A stretch of DNA of 64,000 bases from Herbaspirillum sp. Sphag64 (GTDB taxonomy: Bacteria; Pseudomonadota; Gammaproteobacteria; Burkholderiales; Burkholderiaceae_D), in assembly GCF_014192645.1 (NCBI RefSeq), contig NZ_JACHYE010000007.1, positions 150,952 to 214,951 on the forward strand, in the 5' to 3' direction. Shown piece by piece: positions 20,611 through 29,396 of the stretch. The notes below the pieces were generated by a model. That model made no database searches. It had not been told where the DNA came from and saw only the letters and a list, made by a program, of their open reading frames with translations. Every line of letters starts with the position of its first letter. Positions within the stretch are counted from its first letter, which is position 1. A program made the translations under genes and the position numbers.

Positions 20611-21501
20611 ATGAGTGCCGACATCGTATTTATCGGATTGGGCAACATGGGTTTGCCGATGGCCCAGAATCTGGTCAAGGCCGGTCTTGCCGTCAGTGGT
20701 CACGATCTGGTCGCTGCCAGCGTCGAGAAGCTGGTCGCCACTGGCGGCAGCACGCAGGCAGATCATCTGGCAGCAGTGGCGCAAGCCAAGGTGGTCATTA
20801 CCATGCTGCCGGCGAGCAAACATGTAGAAGGGATGTATCTGGGTGAGCGCGGTATTTTGGCGCATGCCAAGACTGGCACGCTCTTGATTGACTGCTCCAC
20901 GATTGCGCCGGAAGTGTCACGCAAGGTCGCCTTGGCAGCACTGGCCAAGGGACTGGAAATGCTCGATGCACCGGTCTCCGGGGGCACCGGCGGTGCGGCA
21001 GCAGGGACGCTGACCTTCATGGTGGGCGGCACCGCAGATGCCTTTGGACTTGCAAAGCCGTATTTCGAAAAAATGGGCAAGGCGATCTACCATGCCGGCG
21101 CCAGTGGTAGCGGACAAACTGTCAAGGTCTGCAACAACATGTTGCTGGGCATACTGATGGCGGGCACGGCAGAAGCGATCCGGCTTGGTATGGCCAATGG
21201 CATGGACCCTAAGGTGCTGTCGGAGGTGATGTCCAAGAGTTCGGGGCGTAACTGGGCGCTGGAGGTCTACAATCCCTGTCCCGGCGTGATGGAAGGTGCA
21301 CCTGCCTCGAAGGGGTATGCTGGCGGGTTTGGCGTCGATCTGATGCTCAAGGACTTGGGCTTGGCGGTGGAAAATGCACTGGCCACTGGCAGCAGCGTTC
21401 CGATGGGGGCATTGGCGCGTAATCTGTACGACATCCACAGCAAGGCGGGTTCGGGCGCACTGGATTTTTCCAGTATCTTTAACCTGCTGGCCAAATCGTA
21501 G
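20611..21501 (+). CDS. mmsB: 3-hydroxyisobutyrate dehydrogenase MmsB
   Basis: Oxidises 3-hydroxyisobutyrate to methylmalonate semialdehyde, the step before MmsA. The 296-residue protein starts with the NAD-binding GLGNMG (residues 9-14), has DAPVSGGTGGAAAGTLTFMVGG, and carries the catalytic Lys in GSGQTVKVCNNMLLG. ATGs at 20608 and 20611 are possible; the second gives better spacing from AAGGAG. A strong terminator follows, closing the likely unit of binding protein, mmsA and mmsB. Confidence 0.95.
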   Translation: MSADIVFIGLGNMGLPMAQNLVKAGLAVSGHDLVAASVEKLVATGGSTQADHLAAVAQAKVVITMLPASKHVEGMYLGERGILAHAKTGTLLIDCSTIAPEVSRKVALAALAKGLEMLDAPVSGGTGGAAAGTLTFMVGGTADAFGLAKPYFEKMGKAIYHAGASGSGQTVKVCNNMLLGILMAGTAEAIRLGMANGMDPKVLSEVMSKSSGRNWALEVYNPCPGVMEGAPASKGYAGGFGVDLMLKDLGLAVENALATGSSVPMGALARNLYDIHSKAGSGALDFSSIFNLLAKS

Positions 21502-21533
21502 CAGGCTGGTGATCAGATCGGTTGAGAGAAACA

Positions 21534-21561
21534 AAAACGGCGTCCAGATGGACGCCGTTTT
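21534..21561. terminator. Bidirectional terminator between mmsB and denD
   Basis: 12-bp stem AAAACGGCGTCC / GGACGCCGTTTT with loop AGAT. It has T-runs on both strands and serves the convergent mmsB and denD genes. Confidence 0.9.
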
Positions 21562-21580
21562 GTTATCCCTTACTTCCCGC

Positions 21581-22555
21581 TTATTGTTTCACTTCATCCT
21601 CAATATGCGCGCGGATGATGCTGGCAAAGTCGCTGTCGGCGGTAAAGCCTAATGCCTTGGCACGTTTGGCTTCAAAGTTGCCGGGCCAGGAATTGACGAT
21701 ACGTTTGACGGCTTCGTCTTCCTTCCATTCGATCAGCTTGACCACGTCGGCACCAGCCACCTGTTCCAGTGCATCGACCATCTGACGCACCGTCACCGAC
21801 AAGCCATCGATGCTCAGGAAGCGTGCCAGACCGAGGTCGGCACCATTGATTTCATGGCCGTGGATCAGATTGTCGATGGCCTTGCGTGGTGACATCAGCC
21901 ACATACGCGTCTCAGGCGTGACCGGACAGACTGACGGTTGTCCATTCAAGGGTTCACGGATGATGCCGCTGGCGAAACTCGACGCGGCCTTGTTGGGTGC
22001 TCCCGGGCGTACTGAAATGGTCGGCATGCGCAGTGCGCGGCCATCGATAAAGCCTTTGCGGCTGTAATCGTTGACCAGCAGTTCACCCATCACCTTTTGC
22101 GCGCCATAGGAGCTTTGCGGCATCAGCAAGGCATTGTCTGGCACCTGTGCAGCAAGCTCGCCACCGAAGACCGCCACGGAGCTGGTGAATATCACGCGTG
22201 GCCGGGTGCCAAGCGCACGGGCGCGCTCTAGAATCAGCCGAGTGGCGTCGAAGTTGATTTTCATGCCGAGTTCAAAATCGGCTTCTGCATGGCCACTGAC
22301 AATCGCTGCCAGATGGAAGATCGATTGCGTGTCCTGGCCAATCACGCGTTCGATCACCGCTGCGTCAGCAATATCACCGGTCACTACCTCAATGCGAGGA
22401 TCGTCAAAACCCTGCGCTGCAATCACATCAAGCAGAGTGATGCGGCTGATGGTCTGAGGTTTGCCATCGTTGCCGGTCAACTGACCGCGCTTGAGTAATT
22501 GTCGTGCCAGACGACTGCCCAGAAAGCCGGCACCGCCGGTAATGACGATTTGCAT
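21581..22555 (-). CDS. denD: NAD-dependent epimerase/dehydratase, D-erythronate dehydrogenase-like
   Basis: Short-chain extended-type dehydrogenase of 324 residues. The nucleotide-binding GGAGFLG is at residues 7-13 and the catalytic Tyr-x-x-x-Lys lies in SSYGAQKVMGE. Overall it resembles DenD, which oxidises D-erythronate in Cupriavidus-type sugar-acid pathways. I use the ATG at 22555, preceded by AGGAGC, rather than 22594. It is divergent from a GntR regulator with a palindrome between them. No partner kinase, isomerase or aldolase genes are nearby, so the symbol rests on family resemblance. Confidence 0.75.
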   Translation of the reverse strand: MQIVITGGAGFLGSRLARQLLKRGQLTGNDGKPQTISRITLLDVIAAQGFDDPRIEVVTGDIADAAVIERVIGQDTQSIFHLAAIVSGHAEADFELGMKINFDATRLILERARALGTRPRVIFTSSVAVFGGELAAQVPDNALLMPQSSYGAQKVMGELLVNDYSRKGFIDGRALRMPTISVRPGAPNKAASSFASGIIREPLNGQPSVCPVTPETRMWLMSPRKAIDNLIHGHEINGADLGLARFLSIDGLSVTVRQMVDALEQVAGADVVKLIEWKEDEAVKRIVNSWPGNFEAKRAKALGFTADSDFASIIRAHIEDEVKQ

Positions 22556-22584
22556 GTGTGCTCCTGAAATTAGTATGAGTGAAA

Positions 22585-22601
22585 AAGTTGTCATACAACT
22601 T
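22585..22601. promoter_or_regulatory. GntR-type operator between denD and its regulator
   Basis: Perfect inverted repeat AAGTTGT-CAT-ACAACTT. The core TTGT-N3-ACAA fits the pattern bound by FadR/FCD-type GntR proteins. It lies 30 bases upstream of both genes. Confidence 0.7.
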
Positions 22602-22630
22602 TGCGAGGAGTTTATGGAGAAAGCGGTATC

Positions 22631-23497
22631 ATGTCAACCGCTCTGACACAGCTCTCACTCGTTCAAACTATTCATCAAACTTATTCAGAAAACTTACCTA
22701 TGCCAGCATCCTCACGCTTGCCATCGTCCCAGGAAACCTCGACCGCCACCACTTTGGCCGATCGGGTAACCCAGACTTTGGGTGAACAGATTCGACGTGG
22801 CGAATTCCCGCCAGAGTCGCGTCTGCCTTCTGAAAATGCGCTTACTGAGCGTTTTCAGGTCAGTCGTACGGTGATCCGGGAGGCGATTTCGAGGCTGAAA
22901 TCTGAAGGCATGGTGGGTTCACGACGCGGCAGTGGCACGGTGGTCCTGGCACCTGATAATGCGGCTCCGTTTCGTCTCAAGGTGGAGGTCGGGGAAGCGC
23001 GCGATGCGATTGAGACGGTGTTGCGGGTCATTGAGTTACGTCGTGGTGTCGAGGGTGAGATGGCAGCGCTGGCTGCGCAACGTGCTAGTGCCTCAGAACA
23101 TCGGGAGATCACGGATGCTCTGGCTGCGATCGATCAGGCAGTCGCAGCTGGGCGCGATGGCGTCGCGGAGGACTTTGCGTTTCACTCTGTCATTTCAGTG
23201 GCTGCGCATAATCCTTTGTACACCTCGCTGCTGCAGTATCTTAGCCAGTTCCTGCAGGCGGCGATCAGAGTGGCGCGCATCAACGAAGCAAGACGCGATG
23301 ATTTCAGCCAGCAGGTACGTCAGGAGCATGCTGCAATTGCCGCCGCCATTGCCGCTGGCGATCCGGCAGAAGCACGTGCAGCTGCCTTGCAGCATATGGA
23401 GAATTCAGCACAACGGATCGAAGCTGCTGACAGGGAGTTCTGGGCTAGCGAAGGTGGTAAGGCAGTGCAGCATTTGCGTCGTACCAAAGGCTTGTAG
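22631..23497 (+). CDS. FadR-subfamily GntR transcriptional regulator
   Basis: A 288-residue regulator with an N-terminal winged helix (RVTQTLGEQIRRGEFPPESR, then LPSENALTERFQVSRTVIREA) and a C-terminal all-helical FCD ligand-binding domain. Starts at 22631 (GGAG upstream) and 22700 are both possible. It is divergent from the denD-like gene and faces the TTGT-N3-ACAA palindrome, so it most likely represses denD and itself. A terminator follows. Confidence 0.9.
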   Translation: MSTALTQLSLVQTIHQTYSENLPMPASSRLPSSQETSTATTLADRVTQTLGEQIRRGEFPPESRLPSENALTERFQVSRTVIREAISRLKSEGMVGSRRGSGTVVLAPDNAAPFRLKVEVGEARDAIETVLRVIELRRGVEGEMAALAAQRASASEHREITDALAAIDQAVAAGRDGVAEDFAFHSVISVAAHNPLYTSLLQYLSQFLQAAIRVARINEARRDDFSQQVRQEHAAIAAAIAAGDPAEARAAALQHMENSAQRIEAADREFWASEGGKAVQHLRRTKGL

Positions 23498-23530
23498 TTT
23501 GCGCTCAGGGGAGGGGAACACGAGACGAAA

Positions 23531-23564
23531 AAAAACGCTGCCGCAATGAAGGGGCAGCGTTTTT
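23531..23564. terminator. Bidirectional terminator between the GntR gene and efp
   Basis: 12-bp stem AAAAACGCTGCC / GGCAGCGTTTTT with a 10-base loop. It has A- and T-runs for both directions and sits between convergent genes. Confidence 0.9.
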
Positions 23565-23579
23565 GATCGGGGTAACGGA

Positions 23580-24155
23580 TTAGTTACGCACGACCTTCTT
23601 GTACTCGTTGGTACGGGTATCGATTTCGATCAGGTCGTCCTGGCTCACGAACAGTGGCACCATGACGATGGCTTCTTTGCCAGCGATCGCGTTTTCGATC
23701 TTGGCTTCCTTCAGGACGTTACCCGAAGTATTGCCCTTGACGGCTGGTTCCGAGTACACAACCTGACGCGCGATGGTAGTTGGCATTTCAACCGAGATTG
23801 CCTTGCCGTCATAGAACACGGCTTCGCATTCCATACCATCCTTCAGGTAGTTCAATGCATCACCGATGTTTTCGCCTTCGATTTCGTACTGGTTGTATTC
23901 ACCATCCATGAACACGTACAGTGGATCTGCGAAGTAGGAGTAAGTCACTTCCTTCTTGTCCAGCACGACCACGTCGAACTTGTCGTCACCGCGGAAAACG
24001 TTTTCCTGTGGGCTGTTGGTCAACAGGTTCTTCATCTTCCACTTGTAGGTGAAACCGGTGCGGCTCGAACCGTTGACGTCGGAGCGCAATACGATCATCG
24101 GCTTGCTGTCGACCATAATGATGTTGCCGACGCGAATTTCTTTTGCAAATTTCAT
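23580..24155 (-). CDS. efp: Elongation factor P
   Basis: Cytoplasmic translation factor that rescues ribosomes stalled at polyproline. It has 191 residues in the three-barrel EF-P fold. The tip of the first domain carries Arg32 (DVNGSSRTG) instead of lysine, the form that is rhamnosylated by EarP. The matching earP gene lies just upstream. The start at 24155 is set by [10 protein letters not shown], the normal N-terminus. The 184 bases before it, after earP, leave room for an own promoter. Confidence 0.97.
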   Translation of the reverse strand: MKFAKEIRVGNIIMVDSKPMIVLRSDVNGSSRTGFTYKWKMKNLLTNSPQENVFRGDDKFDVVVLDKKEVTYSYFADPLYVFMDGEYNQYEIEGENIGDALNYLKDGMECEAVFYDGKAISVEMPTTIARQVVYSEPAVKGNTSGNVLKEAKIENAIAGKEAIVMVPLFVSQDDLIEIDTRTNEYKKVVRN

Positions 24156-24339
24156 AGCGAATAGTTGTAAAAAGTAGGTTGCAGTAAGTTCCGTGCAATC
24201 TTCTGTAGCCCACCGGAAAAACACCGCAAGCCTACGTTGGATTGGAATTCTGAATGCGCCTGAAGAATGCTTCAGAAAGGGCATTAAAAATTAGCCCTAT
24301 ATTCTAACTCACTTTTCTTCTATTGCCTTCTGTTGCGTT

Positions 24340-25536
24340 CTATTGCTGTGATTGCTGCAACAGCCCACGGGAAAACTGCAACAGGTTTGTTGCCAGATCG
24401 CCATGCGCCAGCATCTTGTTTTGCCAGGAGGATGTCTGCCTGGCAATGTCCGTCAGATCGCTCGCCAGTGTCGACCATAAGGTGCTCCAGTCTGCCGGCT
24501 CATCGGCGCCGTTCCAGGCCAGTGAAAAAGCCCGTAGTGTATCGGTACCAATCTTGTAACGTTGCAGGAATGCCTTGAGTTTGACGTGATGCAGATTCTC
24601 ATCCTGGGCATAGATATGCCAGACGAAAGGCCGGCCAGCCCATTGCGCGCGGACGAACGAGTCTTCGCCGCGCACGAAGTTGAGATCACATGCCCAGAGC
24701 AGGCGGTCGTAATCAGGCTGCGGTACAAACGGCAACACACGTATGCTGAGCGCGCCGTGCCGAGCCACCATGCCAGCCTGTGTCGGCACCTCTGCCGGCA
24801 GCCCAAACAAGGCCGCGACGGTGCTGCCACCAACGCCTTCTGGTACCAGGCAAGTGATGGACTGGTTGCTGTTTTGCCATGCCGTCAGCAAGGCTTGCAG
24901 TGGTGCTTGTGGATAGCAGAACAACGAGATCTTTAAGCCTACCTGCTCGGCTGGCGTTACGCCAAGTCCGCTCAGAAAGTCGCACACGGCCGATGGGTTT
25001 TGTTGAAACTCTAGTCGCTGCTGCTGCAATCCGGTCTCAGCCAGCAAGCCACCGGTCTTGTCGGTAAATCCGGGGAAGAAGAAGTGCTTGGTCAATGACA
25101 GTGAGGGGTGTGGCGAGGGCAGCGTATGACAGCCTTCGACCCATTCTTCCGCTGTCAATCCTTCCAGATTGAGCCATACCGGGCGCGGTGTACATTGCGC
25201 CATGGCCTGAATGTAGCCGGGCGGGATATTGCAGCCAAAGAATTCGATGACGATATCGGCAATCTCGCCAGGGGCAAAGTGTCCTTCTTGATCGCGCCAA
25301 TGTCGGACCTGGATGCCTGCAACATACTGTGTTTCCGGAGTAAGCAGCACCTCAGGGCAAAGACGCTGAAAACTGCGCAAATCATCTACCCACAAGGTGA
25401 CGGCAATTCCATGTTCCTGATGTAACTGGCGCGCGAGTCGCCAGCAGATTCCGATATCGCCGTAGTTGTCCACGACCTTGCAAAACAACGCGAGTGTCAA
25501 TGGATGGGTAGTGTTGATGGGCGTAATTGCGGACAT
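24340..25536 (-). CDS. earP: EF-P arginine rhamnosyltransferase EarP
   Basis: Inverting glycosyltransferase (GT-B fold) that moves rhamnose from dTDP-rhamnose to Arg32 of EF-P. The 398-residue protein has the N-terminal FCKVVDNYGDIGICWRLARQL that includes the catalytic Asp region, and the late CDLNFVRGEDSFVRAQWAGRP motif that binds the nucleotide sugar. I start at the ATG at 25536 rather than 25629. It precedes efp on the same strand. dTDP-rhamnose synthesis genes are not in the window. Confidence 0.95.
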   Translation of the reverse strand: MSAITPINTTHPLTLALFCKVVDNYGDIGICWRLARQLHQEHGIAVTLWVDDLRSFQRLCPEVLLTPETQYVAGIQVRHWRDQEGHFAPGEIADIVIEFFGCNIPPGYIQAMAQCTPRPVWLNLEGLTAEEWVEGCHTLPSPHPSLSLTKHFFFPGFTDKTGGLLAETGLQQQRLEFQQNPSAVCDFLSGLGVTPAEQVGLKISLFCYPQAPLQALLTAWQNSNQSITCLVPEGVGGSTVAALFGLPAEVPTQAGMVARHGALSIRVLPFVPQPDYDRLLWACDLNFVRGEDSFVRAQWAGRPFVWHIYAQDENLHHVKLKAFLQRYKIGTDTLRAFSLAWNGADEPADWSTLWSTLASDLTDIARQTSSWQNKMLAHGDLATNLLQFSRGLLQQSQQ

Positions 25537-25663
25537 GGCAGGCAGAAGAAGATGAAAAACAGCGTTGATGCGAACCGCATCATACAAGAACCGACAAGAA
25601 CGAGTATGCGAAGCGTGCCAGATCAGCATCCCGCCGCAGTTGACAAACCAGCTTGCTATTTTA

Positions 25664-25686
25664 TATAGTTGTATGGTGCAACTATA
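25664..25686. promoter_or_regulatory. MarR-type operator before the MarR-GNAT gene
   Basis: Perfect arms TATAGTTG and CAACTATA with a 7-base centre, ending 18 bases before the start codon of the MarR-GNAT gene. It probably mediates autoregulation. Confidence 0.65.
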
Positions 25687-25704
25687 ATTCCGATGGAGTG
25701 AGCC

Positions 25705-26685
25705 ATGTCAACCGCTAGTAGCCAGCCGGAAGCCTTGATTGATCAGATTCGCGAAGCCTCTCGAAGCATGGTACGAGAACTGGGGTTCATGCAGAGCACC
25801 TTGGCCGCAACCGATTATCCCGCTTCTGCTGTCCATGCCTTATTGGAAATAGGCGCTCGGCGAAGCATGACGGCGGTCCAGCTTGCCAGCTTTCTTGGAC
25901 TGGAAAAGTCCAGTGTCAGCCGCATGGTGCGCAAGCTGATCAATGCCGGTGAGATCAGTGAGGCCAGTCATGAAGATGCGCGCAGCAAGTCTTTGCACCT
26001 GACGTTGAAGGGGCAAAAGACCGTCGCTGCCATCGAGCAATACGGACGTGCACAGGTCACTGATGCATTGAATTGTTTGTCGTCCTCTCAACGGCAACTT
26101 GCTGCTACCGGACTTTCTTGCTACGCCAATGCATTGGCGTTGAGGCGTACCGGTGCAATAGCCGAGCCGCCAGCGATCGAAGTCGTCGCTGGTTATCAAC
26201 CAGGTGCGATTGCACAGATTGTCTTGATGCACGCGCAGTATTACAGCAGGACCGTTGGTTTTGGCAGCCAGTTTGAGAGCAAGGTCGCTGCCGGTCTGGC
26301 GGAGTTTGTACCGCGCTTGACCAAGTCTTGCAACGGGTTATGGCTGGCACTGCAAGGCGGGCAGATTGTCGGCTCCATTGCCATCGACGGGGAAGATCTG
26401 GGTAAACAGCGCGCCCACCTGCGCTGGTTCATTGTCAGTGATGCCGCGCGCGGGAGTGGTGCTGGACGACAGCTGCTGGAAACCGCGCTGGTATTTTGTG
26501 ATGCCCAAGGCTTCGCAGCGACGCATTTATGGACCTTTCAGGGACTGGATGCGGCTCGCCGTTTGTACGAAACACATGGCTTCCAGTTGACCGAGCATTG
26601 GCAAGGTACACAATGGGGAAAAGAAATGGTGGAGCAAAGTTTCGTACGCGCTCAATTCGGCGTGCTGCCGGGCGAGCAATGTTGA
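25705..26685 (+). CDS. MarR regulator fused to GNAT acetyltransferase
   Basis: A 326-residue protein with two parts. Residues about 5-150 are a MarR winged helix (MTAVQLASFLGLEKSSVSRMVRKLINAGEI). Residues about 160-326 are a GNAT domain (GRQLLETALVFCDAQGFAATHLWTFQGLDAARRLYETHGF). Such fusions are a recognised class, often annotated as bifunctional regulator/acetyltransferase. The substrate is unknown. A clean palindrome sits just upstream, and an ohrR-ohr pair follows, but nothing ties the two together beyond proximity. Confidence 0.9.
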   Translation: MSTASSQPEALIDQIREASRSMVRELGFMQSTLAATDYPASAVHALLEIGARRSMTAVQLASFLGLEKSSVSRMVRKLINAGEISEASHEDARSKSLHLTLKGQKTVAAIEQYGRAQVTDALNCLSSSQRQLAATGLSCYANALALRRTGAIAEPPAIEVVAGYQPGAIAQIVLMHAQYYSRTVGFGSQFESKVAAGLAEFVPRLTKSCNGLWLALQGGQIVGSIAIDGEDLGKQRAHLRWFIVSDAARGSGAGRQLLETALVFCDAQGFAATHLWTFQGLDAARRLYETHGFQLTEHWQGTQWGKEMVEQSFVRAQFGVLPGEQC

Positions 26686-26719
26686 TGTCGTATTTTTGCT
26701 GCATCTAAATCGAATAAAT

Positions 26720-26739
26720 TTAAATTGTTTGCAATTTAA
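26720..26739. promoter_or_regulatory. OhrR operator upstream of ohrR
   Basis: Perfect inverted repeat TTAAATTG-TTTG-CAATTTAA, AT-rich like known OhrR boxes. It is repeated with one change per arm pair upstream of ohr at 27313-27332. Confidence 0.8.
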
Positions 26740-26764
26740 TTTTGTGATGTGTAATATGCAAAGC

Positions 26765-27244
26765 ATGGCAACCGACAAAACATCACCGACAGACTCTTTC
26801 ATCGATCAGGCATTGCTGCTGGATAACCAGCTCTGCTTTGCGATGTATTCGACGTCGCTGGCGATGACGAAGCTGTACAAAAAGCTGTTGAAGCCGCTCG
26901 ATATGACTTATCCGCAATATCTAGTCATGATGGTGTTGTGGGAAAAGGACGAAGTCACCGTCTCTGAATTGGGGACAAGGCTGTTTTTGGACTCTGGAAC
27001 ATTGACGCCGTTGCTCAAGCGGATGGAAGTCATGGGTTTGCTGGCACGTAGCAGGGATGTCAGCGATGAGCGCCGGGTATTGGTCAGTTTGACTGAACAG
27101 GGACGAGACTTACGCCACAAGGCGACCTCGTTGCCAAGCAAACTGATGTGTGCATTGCCACCGCTAGAACAGGTTGGTGCGCTGCGTGAGGCACTCAAGG
27201 ATGTACGAAAAGGATTGCTCGTTGAGACTGACGATACACCGTAG
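26765..27244 (+). CDS. ohrR: Organic hydroperoxide sensor-regulator OhrR
   Basis: MarR-family repressor of about 159 residues that releases DNA when organic hydroperoxides oxidise its reactive cysteine. The sensing Cys is in LLLDNQLCFAMYS (residue 24 with this start) and a second Cys is at 129 (KLMCALPP). This is the two-cysteine arrangement known from Xanthomonas OhrR. The winged helix spans VTVSELGTRLFLDSGTLTPLLKRME. In-frame ATGs at 26747 and 26756 are alternatives and none has a good ribosome-binding site. ohr follows after 181 bases under its own operator. Confidence 0.9.
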   Translation: MATDKTSPTDSFIDQALLLDNQLCFAMYSTSLAMTKLYKKLLKPLDMTYPQYLVMMVLWEKDEVTVSELGTRLFLDSGTLTPLLKRMEVMGLLARSRDVSDERRVLVSLTEQGRDLRHKATSLPSKLMCALPPLEQVGALREALKDVRKGLLVETDDTP

Positions 27245-27312
27245 GTGGGTATTGATATGTCAAGATAGGTAATGTCGCAGGAAGCTGTCTGATGACATCG
27301 CATGTTTGAAAT

Positions 27313-27332
27313 TTAAGTTGTTAGCAATTTAA
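27313..27332. promoter_or_regulatory. OhrR operator upstream of ohr
   Basis: TTAAGTTG-TTAG-CAATTTAA, nearly identical to the box before ohrR. It lies about 95 bases before the ohr start, so ohr has its own OhrR-controlled promoter. Confidence 0.8.
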
Positions 27333-27425
27333 TTGTGTTAAATTTAGTTGTTGCGTTTGTTTCTTACCGATAACCGGCGTGATTACTATTGACTTGTTGT
27401 TTTAACTCACTCGAAAGGAAGCACC

Positions 27426-27851
27426 ATGAAACTCGAAAAAGCACTCTACCAAGCTCAGGCAACTTCGACCGGCGGCCGCGAAGGCAGTTCCAAGTCTTCT
27501 GATGGCATCCTCGACGTCAAGCTGACGACACCGAAGGAACTCGGTGGTGATGGCCGTCCGGGCACCAATCCAGAGCAACTGTTTGCAGCTGGTTATTCGG
27601 CCTGCTTCATCGGCGCGCTGAAGTTTGTTGGCGGTCAGGAAAAGATTGCTGTGCCTGCTGACACCAGCATCAAGGCAACCGTTGGCATTGGCCCGATTCC
27701 TGCTGGCTTCGGTATCGAAGTCACACTGGATATCACATTGCCAGGCGTTGACCGTGCTGTTGCTGAGAAGCTGGTCGAGAAGGCACATCAAGTCTGCCCA
27801 TACTCGAACGCTACACGCGGCAACATCAATGTGACACTGAACCTGATCTAA
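27426..27851 (+). CDS. ohr: Organic hydroperoxide resistance protein Ohr
   Basis: Thiol peroxidase of the Ohr/OsmC fold that reduces organic and fatty-acid hydroperoxides in the cytoplasm, usually with lipoylated proteins as reductant. The 141-residue protein has the catalytic Cys60 (YSACFIGAL) and resolving Cys124 ([13 protein letters not shown]), both in family positions. AAGGAAGCACC precedes the ATG. It belongs to the ohrR-ohr peroxide response and ends at a strong terminator. Confidence 0.97.
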   Translation: MKLEKALYQAQATSTGGREGSSKSSDGILDVKLTTPKELGGDGRPGTNPEQLFAAGYSACFIGALKFVGGQEKIAVPADTSIKATVGIGPIPAGFGIEVTLDITLPGVDRAVAEKLVEKAHQVCPYSNATRGNINVTLNLI

Positions 27852-27908
27852 TTCAGCTTAGTTCAGCTCAGTTACTAAATCATTTATCGATTCAGTAACG
27901 CACAGACA

Positions 27909-27946
27909 AAAGCCCCGCCGGCTGCGATGCAGTCCGGCGGGGCTTT
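27909..27946 (+). terminator. Intrinsic terminator after ohr
   Basis: 13-bp GC-rich stem AAAGCCCCGCCGG / CCGGCGGGGCTTT with a 12-base loop. The complement also has a T-run, so it can end the converging cyd transcript too. Confidence 0.9.
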
Positions 27947-27998
27947 GTGCTGTTGGCATTGCAGTAGCAATGTCAACCATGGTGTTACTTCTTTTCAG

Positions 27999-28166
27999 TT
28001 ACTTCTTCTTGCGCGATTTCTCGGCAGCACGTGCCGATTCAAAGCGTTCCTTGGTGCTTTCTTCAGTACGGCGACCAAACGCGTAATTGGCTTCCAGCCA
28101 CATCACATTGATGATGCCAAACGCCAGTGCCAGGCCAATTCCGAGTATCCAGGCGAAATACCACAT
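27999..28166 (-). CDS. cydX: Cytochrome bd oxidase small subunit CydX
   Basis: A 55-residue single-pass membrane protein beginning MWYFAWILGIGLALAFGII, the exact N-terminal pattern of the CydX/YbgT family, followed by a charged tail rich in Arg, Glu and Lys. CydX stabilises the haems of the bd oxidase. AAGGAGAACAAC precedes the ATG. It sits 78 bases after cydB on the same strand, as expected. It is short enough to be missed by routine length cut-offs. Confidence 0.95.
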   Translation of the reverse strand: MWYFAWILGIGLALAFGIINVMWLEANYAFGRRTEESTKERFESARAAEKSRKKK

Positions 28167-28244
28167 GTTGTTCTCCTTTTCCTTGAAACCAGCCCGCTGA
28201 TAGCGAGGGGCTGGTGGTATTGCAATTGATATCGAGCGAATAGA

Positions 28245-29387
28245 TCAGTAAGCGGTGTGTTCGTTGTCCGCGATATCCTTGAGCGTCACCTTGCCGCGCA
28301 TGACGCGGTATACCCAGGTGGTGTAGAGCAGGATGATCGGCAGGAACACCAGTACCACACCAAACATGATGGTCAGCGTCTTTTGACTGGAGACGGCATC
28401 CCACATCGTCAGGCTGCTACGTGGATCGAGCGAGGACGGCATCACGAACGGGAACATCGCAGCAGCAGGCGTCAGGATGATGAACGCTACCGCGATGCCG
28501 CTGGCGACGAAGGCCAGTTTCGCCTTGTTGGCGGCACTCAGTACAACGGTCAGCAACAGCGCAACGATACCGATCACAGGAATGATCTTGGTCAGCGGCC
28601 AGCGTGCATAGTTTTCCATCCAGGCTCCGGCACTTACGACCACGGTCTTGGCCAGCGGTGTGAACGCCGTATTGGCGTCCGGCATGGCAGTAATGCGATA
28701 GCCATCAATACCCATGGCGACCCAGATACCGCCCAACACGAACAGCACCAGTGCTGCCAACGCTGCACCGATAGCAGTCTTGCGAGCACGTTGGGCAATT
28801 GCACCCTCGGTCTTGACCGTCAGATAGGTCGCGCCATGGGTCAGCAACATGGCCACGCTGAGCAGGCCGGCCAGCAGACCGAACGGATTGAGCAGAGCGA
28901 AGAAGCTGCCGGTATATTCCACCCGCATAGTGTCGTCATAGTGGAACGGCACACCCAGCAACAGATTGCCAAACGCCACGCCGCAGATCAGCGGAGGTAC
29001 GAAGCCACCGGCAAACAGACCCCAGTCCCAGGCATTGCGCCAGCGTGGATCGGCTACCTTGCTGCGATAGTCGAAGCCCACCGGACGGAAGAACAGCGAG
29101 AACAGCAGGATCATCAGCGCAATGTAAAAGCCCGAGAAGGCGGTGGCATAGACCAGTGGCCAAGCCGCAAACGTCGCACCACCGGCGGTGATGAACCAGG
29201 TTTGATTGCCTTCCCAGGTGGCGCCGATGGAGTTGATCACTACCCGTCGCTCGGCGTCGGTCTTGCCAACGAAGGGCAGCATGATGCCAACCCCGAAGTC
29301 AAAGCCATCGGTCAGGGCAAAGCCGATGATCAGGACGCCAACGAAGGCCCACCAGATCAGTTTCAGTAATTCATAGTCCCAGGTCAT
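28245..29387 (-). CDS. cydB: Cytochrome bd ubiquinol oxidase subunit II
   Basis: Inner-membrane subunit of 380 residues that pairs with CydA. It shows many hydrophobic helices, starting [20 protein letters not shown], with family blocks [23 protein letters not shown] and [19 protein letters not shown]. It starts 9 bases after cydA ends and is followed by cydX. It is part of the likely cydP-cydA-cydB-cydX operon for respiration at low oxygen. Confidence 0.97.
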   Translation of the reverse strand: MTWDYELLKLIWWAFVGVLIIGFALTDGFDFGVGIMLPFVGKTDAERRVVINSIGATWEGNQTWFITAGGATFAAWPLVYATAFSGFYIALMILLFSLFFRPVGFDYRSKVADPRWRNAWDWGLFAGGFVPPLICGVAFGNLLLGVPFHYDDTMRVEYTGSFFALLNPFGLLAGLLSVAMLLTHGATYLTVKTEGAIAQRARKTAIGAALAALVLFVLGGIWVAMGIDGYRITAMPDANTAFTPLAKTVVVSAGAWMENYARWPLTKIIPVIGIVALLLTVVLSAANKAKLAFVASGIAVAFIILTPAAAMFPFVMPSSLDPRSSLTMWDAVSSQKTLTIMFGVVLVFLPIILLYTTWVYRVMRGKVTLKDIADNEHTAY

Positions 29388-29396
29388 GATGTTTCC

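Noticed and set aside
28257..29369. 370-codon plus-strand frame opposite cydB
   Set aside because: Rich in Gln, His and Arg without any pattern; cydB on the other strand is certain.
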